Assembly (NCBI GenBank): GCA_003158415.1
Contig: PMJA01000257.1
Span: 1,455 to 7,765, forward strand
Direction of reading: 5' to 3'
DNA: 6,311 bases
Source of the DNA: Methylobacter sp.
GTDB taxonomy: Bacteria; Pseudomonadota; Gammaproteobacteria; Methylococcales; Methylomonadaceae
Shown here: positions 6,154 to 6,311 of the stretch, piece by piece
Layout of the letters: each line of letters starts with the position of its first letter
Position numbering within the stretch: position 1 is the first letter of the stretch
Notes under the pieces: generated by a model
Database searches by the model: none
Told to the model about the DNA's origin: nothing
The model's input: only the letters and a program-made list of their open reading frames with translations
Position numbers and translations under genes: made by a program

Positions 6154-6311
6154 ATGTCTAGAGTATGTCAAGTAACAGGCAAACGTCCCGTTACAGGTAA
6201 CAACGTATCACACGCAAACAACAGAACCAAAAGACGTTTCCTTCCCAATCTGCAACATCACAGATTTTGGGTAGAAAGCGAAAACCGTTGGGTGCGCCTT
6301 AGAATTTCCAC
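6154..6311 (+). CDS. rpmB: 50S ribosomal protein L28 (3' truncated by the window)
   Basis: The first 52 codons of L28 are present and then the window ends. The N-terminus reads [17 protein letters not shown], with the family's VCQVTGK motif, followed by [16 protein letters not shown] (from V18) and the [16 protein letters not shown] segment, all typical of bacterial L28, which is about 78 residues long. L28 is a small basic protein of the large ribosomal subunit. The start has a good ribosome-binding site (AGAGG) and a plausible extended -10 promoter upstream. Only one CxxC-type cysteine position is visible (C5), so this is not the zinc-ribbon form of L28. In many gammaproteobacteria rpmG (L33) follows, but it lies beyond the window. 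Confidence 0.97.
   Translation, partial: MSRVCQVTGKRPVTGNNVSHANNRTKRRFLPNLQHHRFWVESENRWVRLRIS

Noticed and set aside
1..6311. CRISPR arrays, tRNA, rRNA, insertion sequences or toxin-antitoxin pairs
   Set aside because: No spaced direct repeats, terminal inverted repeats, transposase motifs or RNA gene signatures were seen on either strand; nearly the whole window is filled by housekeeping genes.

Overview
The window reads as an ordinary chromosomal housekeeping segment of a gammaproteobacterium. The gene order gshB - tonB-like - yqgE/algH - ruvX - pyrR - pyrB - pyrC' is the one known from Pseudomonas (the PA0407 to PA0401 neighbourhood), and the protein motifs fit that class. Base composition is moderate and AT-richer than Pseudomonas, so I infer a different gammaproteobacterial lineage. 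Genus cannot be fixed from this stretch; a methanotroph of the Methylococcales type is only a guess.

Layout: (1) Positions 1-333, plus strand, hold the last 31 codons of an unrecognised gene followed by a small hypothetical ORF of 68 codons. (2) A 33-bp convergent gap follows, with an imperfect inverted repeat spanning the end of pyrC'. (3) From 367 to 6023 on the minus strand lie seven tightly packed genes read right to left: gshB, a tonB-family gene, yqgE, ruvX, pyrR, pyrB and pyrC'. Junctions are 1 bp, about 40 bp, an 8-bp overlap, 0 bp, 3 bp and a 4-bp (or 1-bp) overlap, so they look like one transcription unit. (4) Positions 6024-6153 are a divergent, AT-rich promoter region. (5) From 6154 on the plus strand begins rpmB (ribosomal protein L28), cut off by the window edge.

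Functionally, pyrB and pyrC' together make a Pseudomonas-type aspartate transcarbamoylase complex. PyrB carries all catalytic motifs. PyrC' is a dihydroorotase homologue whose metal-binding residues are nearly all replaced, so it should be structural and not catalytic; a working dihydroorotase must be encoded elsewhere. PyrR sits upstream, but no attenuator can lie in the 3-bp gap before pyrB. RuvX (16S rRNA processing / nuclease-fold family) and YqgE/AlgH overlap as they do in many gammaproteobacteria. GshB makes glutathione, and the TonB-like protein is an inner-membrane energy-transducing protein.

I found no mobile element, CRISPR array, tRNA or rRNA. I do not see a new biological system here. 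The points most worth a second look are the dead dihydroorotase, the small hypothetical ORF at the left edge, the divergent promoter region, and a few start-codon and active-site details.
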